A DNA stretch of 10,660 nucleotides from the NCBI GenBank assembly GCA_036940085.1, contig JALLBK010000562.1, positions 1 through 10,660 of the forward strand, given 5' to 3'. A program made the position numbers and the translations under genes. The notes beneath the pieces were generated by a model, which saw nothing but the letters and a program-made list of their open reading frames with translations, was not told the origin of the DNA and did no database searches. Numbering within the stretch: position 1 is the first letter of the stretch; every line of letters starts with the position of its first letter. Positions 6,955 through 10,660 of this stretch are shown piece after piece. This stretch comes from Discostella pseudostelligera (lineage: Eukaryota > Bacillariophyta > Thalassiosirophyceae > Thalassiosirales > Thalassiosiraceae).

Positions 6955-9349
6955 ATGACGAACGACGGCAACGGCTACCCAACTACTACCAACAACAACA
7001 TCAGTTTAATCGATGCCCATTCCACCTTCCCCAATCTCTGCAATTCCATCGGCATCGATGCCCGCATACGCAAATCTTTATCTCGATTAAACTACATCCA
7101 CCCAACATTGGTCCAATCCAAATCAATTCCATTGGCATTAACATCCGGAAGGGATTTATTAGTTCGAGCTCGGACGGGGAGTGGCAAGACGTTGGCGTAT
7201 TGTATTCCCGTGGTGCAAAAGATATTGGCTAGAAAGAGTTTGTTGGCCGAGCGTGGTGATGAAGATAATTACGATGAGGGGGAGGGAGGAGGGACAGCCG
7301 TCAAGGGCGTCATTCTTGTACCTACACGTGAATTATGCAATCAAGTTGCCCAAGTATTGGATGATCTTACCTACTACTGTGCCGATATAATCAAAGTGGT
7401 GGTGCTTTCCTCCACTTCCAATCACAGGGGAAAGAAGAAGCAGGGAGGCGGTAGTGGTGGAGGAGACGAGGCAATGCAACAAGAGGCATTACTACGTGAC
7501 CGACCAGATATTGTTGTGGCCACACCAGCGGGGTTGGTGGCACATGTTCGTAGTGGCAAGTTGGATTTGAAGAGAAGTGTCGAGACATTGGTTGTAGATG
7601 AGGCGGATTTGATCTTATCCTTTGGTGAGTTTACATTTTATGAGCGTGCAATTGCAATGTTCCCACTTTCATTCTCATATCACTCCATTTGTTGTTAATC
7701 CGATCCTAATACCAATCTCTCATTTCCTCGCATTGGTCTACAGGATATGCCAACGATGTTACCGAAATCATGAAATCTCTCCCAAAGACATGTCAAGGCT
7801 TCCTAATGTCCGCCACTCTCTCTCCGGAACTACAAAAACTTAAACACGTCGTTCTTCATTCTCCAGCCGTACTCAAGCTGGAAGAAGAGGAGGAGGATGG
7901 ATACAATACTACCAATCCAGCCACACTCACCGAGGGTACTCTCATGCAATTCTATCTCAATGTACCCACCAAGGATCGTTATCTCGTCTTATACGTCTTT
8001 TTAAAGCTGGGGTTACTGAAGGGCAAGGGATTATTCTTTGTGAATACGATAGATGGAGGATATCGTCTCAAATTATTCCTGGAACAGTTCCATATTCGTA
8101 GTGCCGTGTTGAATGCCGAGTTGCCATTGAAAAGTCGATTGAATATAATTGAACATTTCAATGTGGGTAACTTTGATTATCTAATTGCTACCGATGATGC
8201 CACGGATAGAAGAGGAGGTTCGTCGGCGACGCAACAAGGGAATGAGGGCGATGAGAAGAAATCGAAAAAGGGGGGAAACAAATCCAACAACAAGCGCAAA
8301 CAACGCGATGGAGAATACGGAGTATCTCGTGGTCTTGACTTTCGTGGTGTCTCCTTCGTTGTGAATGTTGACTTGCCATCGTCTACGGACTCGTACACAC
8401 ATCGCATTGGTCGGACTGCTCGAGGAGGAGCGAATGGTGTTGCATTGACATTGATTGATTCGTCGAAGCGAGAGGAATGTGAGATGTTGGCTATGATTCA
8501 GGAGAGTCAACCTACCAAGTCTGCCGAAGTAGGCGGCAATGGTGATGGAGAGTTGAAGCATGTGACTGCAGGGGGAGATGGAGGGAACGGAGAGGCGATT
8601 GTCGGCATGCACCCGCAAGTACAAAGGCAACCATGTCCTTTGGATTTTGATTTGAAGGAAATTGAAGGTTTTCGATACAGAGTTGAAGATGGTAAGTGGA
8701 AGGTGTATTGCTTGCCGTGGACGTCTGTCAAAATAAGGCATGCGAAGACTCAACTTTGCTATTTACATATGCAGTGAGCCGTGCTGTTACTAGAGTCGCT
8801 ATCCGAGAGACCCGTGCTGCGGAACTCAGAGCAGAAATCATAAACTCCGATCGACTACAATCTCACTTTGAACAGAACCCCGCCGACTTACAGTTATTGC
8901 AACATGATCGACGCGCCACGCATATATCCAAAGTGCAAGATCATTTGAAGCATGTTCCAAAGTACATGTTGCCACGGGGGTTGCAGGTGGATGAGAGCGT
9001 ATCAAGGAAACGCCGGAAGAAAAAGACTCGGAGTCAAAAGATTGCAAGTAGGTCGCGGAATAAGGCAAATGATCCGTTGCAAAATTTTGATGGGGATGTG
9101 AATATTGATGGGCTTGATGGAGAAGATGATGGAGTCGATGATGCGGAAGATGTCGAAGAGAAATTCTTCGAGGGAGTTGACGATGATGATCAAAGAAAGG
9201 AAGCAAAGAATCAAGCATTTCTAGATTTGAATGAGGAAGGATATGGCAAAAGCACCGCAGGGAGGAATAGCTGGAAGCAGAAGCATAACAAGGGGAAATT
9301 CAATCGTAAATTGCAGCTGGAGAAACAAGAGCATTTGCATAAATGGTAG
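6955..9349 (+). CDS. DBP9: Dbp9/DDX56-type DEAD-box RNA helicase (60S ribosome biogenesis), two introns
   Basis: Exons 6955-7624, 7744-8691 and 8775-9349 encode 730 residues. Intron 1 (7625-7743, GTGAGT to CTACAG, CTAAT at 7706-7710) splits Gly224. Intron 2 (8692-8774, GTAAGT to GCAG) splits Val540. All DEAD-box motifs are present: Q54 in PTLVQ, motif I ARTGSGKT (72-79), PTREL (123-127), DEAD (215-218), SAT (246-248), RGLDF (419-423) and HRIGRTAR (443-450). SFGYANDV after DEAD, LFFVNTIDGGYRLKLFLEQF, the basic insert at about 376-416 and EIEGFRYR followed by SRAVTRVAIRETR single out the Dbp9/DDX56 subfamily. That family acts in nucleolar pre-60S assembly. The length exceeds most relatives because of extra Gly/Asp/Lys-rich inserts (about 95-115, 155-170, 376-416) and a charged tail with RKRRKKK (617-623) and acidic runs. 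It lies tandem to MCM3, 642 bases downstream. The start may lie further upstream at 6857 if a small 5' intron is real. Confidence 0.95.
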
Positions 9350-9521
9350 AAGAATTATGTGTTTGGTTACTAAGATTAGTCATATCTACAGTTAAATACA
9401 GCACCACATTCCTCAACAGTTACTTGTTCGTACCCATCTTGTAGTTGATGTGTATCTGCAGCGACGCCTCTCCATAGCACCATTGCTCAACAAAGAGCCG
9501 CTTTAAAATCTTCCCGGAGGA

Positions 9522-9855
9522 TTATGCAAAACAAAGACTTGATGTGATCCCAAAGCTATCGCTTGACTTTTTTTTTAAAGAGGAACCGCCCATCTCCCAG
9601 GGTTGAGTATTCTGATGCACTACCTTGGTGCCTGCGGTGTGTATGAGTGAGAATGGCAGGAAGATTGAATGTTAGTAATGAATAGACCAGCGGACAATCA
9701 AGGTCAATACTGCTAAAATTCTTACCGCTCAATGGGATGCCTAGTAGTTCTGTCATCGTCGGAGCAAGACATGTGAAGCAACGAAAATGATTGCCACAGC
9801 GCCGATGTAGCCACCACAGCTTCTTACGGACGTGCTTCCACTCCATGATCCTCAT
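9522..9855 (-). CDS. Possible small two-exon gene of unknown function
   Basis: I do not recognise the product. Exon 9855-9726 ends at a donor GTAAGA (9725-9720), and exon 9631-9522 follows an acceptor CCGCAG. The 94-base intron contains TACTAAC, the optimal branch-point sequence, in the right half. Splicing keeps the frame and gives 79 residues, ending SLCFA and TAA. The first exon is basic with a Cys/His cluster (RRCGNHFRCFTC, residues 18-29) that could bind metal. The frame is open further upstream to ATG 10047, so the start is uncertain. The splice signals are the main support. It could also be a noncoding transcript, a gene remnant or chance. Confidence 0.3.
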
Positions 9856-10029
9856 GGTTGACAAAGTGCCAAAAGGACGAAGTGGAAAATTCTTGCACAA
9901 TGAAAGCATGGATGATTGAGTGTGGTGAGCAAGGAGGATTGTGGTTGATGAAGAGAGATGCACATCATGTAACATGGAGGAGCAGAGAAATGGTCGGAGA
10001 TGAAAAGAAGTGGTGCCACTTTTTAAAAA

Positions 10030-10232
10030 AGTTAGAATGAGAAACATTGTACCAATTCCTACTCAAGTGATAACCTTGTTTAAGAGAGGTCGGAGAACAT
10101 GTTTGAGAAACATGTACAGCCTACTGGAGACCTGAACCATGAAAGGCCTTCTCCCTTCTTGAAGAAAGCCAATACTGTCAATGTCAAGCAAATGAGAAAT
10201 AGTTGCAATGATAAACATTGTACCAATTCCTA
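10030..10232. repeat. 32-base direct repeat, two copies 171 bases apart
   Basis: Copies at 10030-10061 and 10201-10232 differ at three positions; the last 20 bases (AAACATTGTACCAATTCCTA) are identical. The inverted core TTGGTACAAT recurs at 10256-10265, so ATTGTACCAA at 10217-10226 could pair with it across a 29-base loop. No transposase or terminal-repeat structure was seen. Confidence 0.75.
10097..10115. repeat. Perfect 8-3-8 palindrome between the direct repeats
   Basis: ACATGTTT (10097-10104) and AAACATGT (10108-10115) flank GAG. It lies between the two copies of the direct repeat. Confidence 0.6.
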
Positions 10233-10516
10233 TTGTTGATTGCTCTGTGAGTTAGTTGGTACAATTGATTTGAATTATTTACTTACAGCCCGGTACCAAG
10301 CAAGCTTTCTTTGCCTCTAACAGAGAATACCAAGTGTGGATGTCTAGAGCTGAAATGGCCTCTCCTCCTACAATACAAGCAGGCTAGCTCCATCTTCCAT
10401 CTTGCTCTCCTCCTTGCTGTCTTCGTATCACATCATGGCATTCAGCAGTAGCCATACTCTCTCTACCCTACTAACATTGATCATTAATACCAAGCAAACA
10501 AGCCATCATACTCAAA

Positions 10517-10660
10517 ATGAAATCTCCTGTGATTATTCCTGACGGACCTGGAACACATGATGAGGGACACAGAGTGGTAAAGCTATCTTGCTCCAAGCTT
10601 GCCCAAAACAATCCAACATTGATCAAGATACTGGAGGACATGACCATTAAAAACTCACAG
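10517..10660 (+). CDS. Unidentified protein, first 48 residues (partial, runs off window)
   Basis: I do not recognise this gene. ATG 10517 sits in CTCAAAATGA and is the first in-frame ATG after a stop at 10478-10480; the frame stays open to the window end. The product starts MKSPVIIPDGPGTHDEGHR and continues with a mixed charged and hydrophobic sequence (KLSCSKLAQNN, LIKILEDMTIKN). The opposite strand is also open for about 55 codons but reads as hydrophobic, Cys/Ser-rich sequence typical of an antisense shadow. The leader before the ATG is C/T- then A-rich. With only 48 residues no domain can be named. Confidence 0.5.
   Translation, partial: MKSPVIIPDGPGTHDEGHRVVKLSCSKLAQNNPTLIKILEDMTIKNSQ

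Larger units (their letters stand above)
9350..10516. other. Intergenic region with only one weak gene candidate
   Basis: The left part should hold the helicase 3' untranslated region. A possible two-exon minus-strand gene (9855-9522) is listed separately. The remainder has no convincing coding signal but holds a direct repeat, a palindrome and, at about 10376-10435, a C/T-rich stretch ahead of the right-edge gene. Confidence 0.5.

Noticed and set aside
8696..8774. Separate gene starting with ATG 8696 for the C-terminal helicase part
   Set aside because: This ATG lies inside intron 2. Splicing 8691 to 8775 restores the Dbp9/DDX56 C-terminal continuity.
10157..10167. Heat-shock-element-like TTCTTGAAGAA
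   Set aside because: Only two properly spaced units are present; a functional element normally needs at least three.

Overview
The window looks like nuclear DNA of a compact eukaryotic genome. Genes carry short GT-AG introns of about 83 to 171 bases with recognisable branch-point-like motifs, start codons sit in Kozak-like contexts, and there are no Shine-Dalgarno operons. Short introns, close gene spacing and Asp/Glu/Gly/Asn-rich low-complexity inserts in conserved proteins would fit a diatom or another stramenopile. That taxonomic guess is an inference and not a demonstrated fact.

Three genes are secure after splicing by eye. (1) Minus strand, 2781 to 1459: an ABHD17-type alpha/beta hydrolase (depalmitoylase family) with one intron, a complete Ser-Asp-His triad and a possible N-myristoylation signal. 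(2) Plus strand, 3770 to 6312: MCM3, a subunit of the MCM2-7 replicative helicase, with one intron just before the C-terminal winged-helix region. (3) Plus strand, 6955 to 9349: a Dbp9/DDX56-type DEAD-box RNA helicase of 60S ribosome biogenesis, with two introns. Splicing restores family similarity and reading frame in all three.

Both edges hold partial genes with no stop inside the window. The left edge (1 to about 484, minus strand) has an unidentified, probably spliced, acidic and Asn-rich N-terminal coding region built partly on an 18-base tandem repeat. Its frame structure is unresolved. The right edge (10517 to 10660, plus strand) has the first 48 codons of an unidentified protein. A weaker candidate is a two-exon minus-strand gene at 9855 to 9522.

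Intergenic regions: 485 to 1458 holds paired E2F-like sites and several perfect short hairpins or palindromes. The region 2782 to 3769 is a divergent promoter with a CCAAT box and E2F-like sites ahead of MCM3. The region 6313 to 6954 has three evenly spaced GGCGGGAA sites ahead of the RNA helicase. The region 9350 to 10516 has a 32-base direct repeat and palindromes.

The common thread is growth and S-phase: a replicative helicase subunit and a ribosome-assembly helicase lie in tandem, both behind E2F-type elements, and a third E2F-type pair lies upstream of the unidentified left-edge gene. I see no mobile element, CRISPR array, tRNA, rRNA or clearly new multi-gene system.
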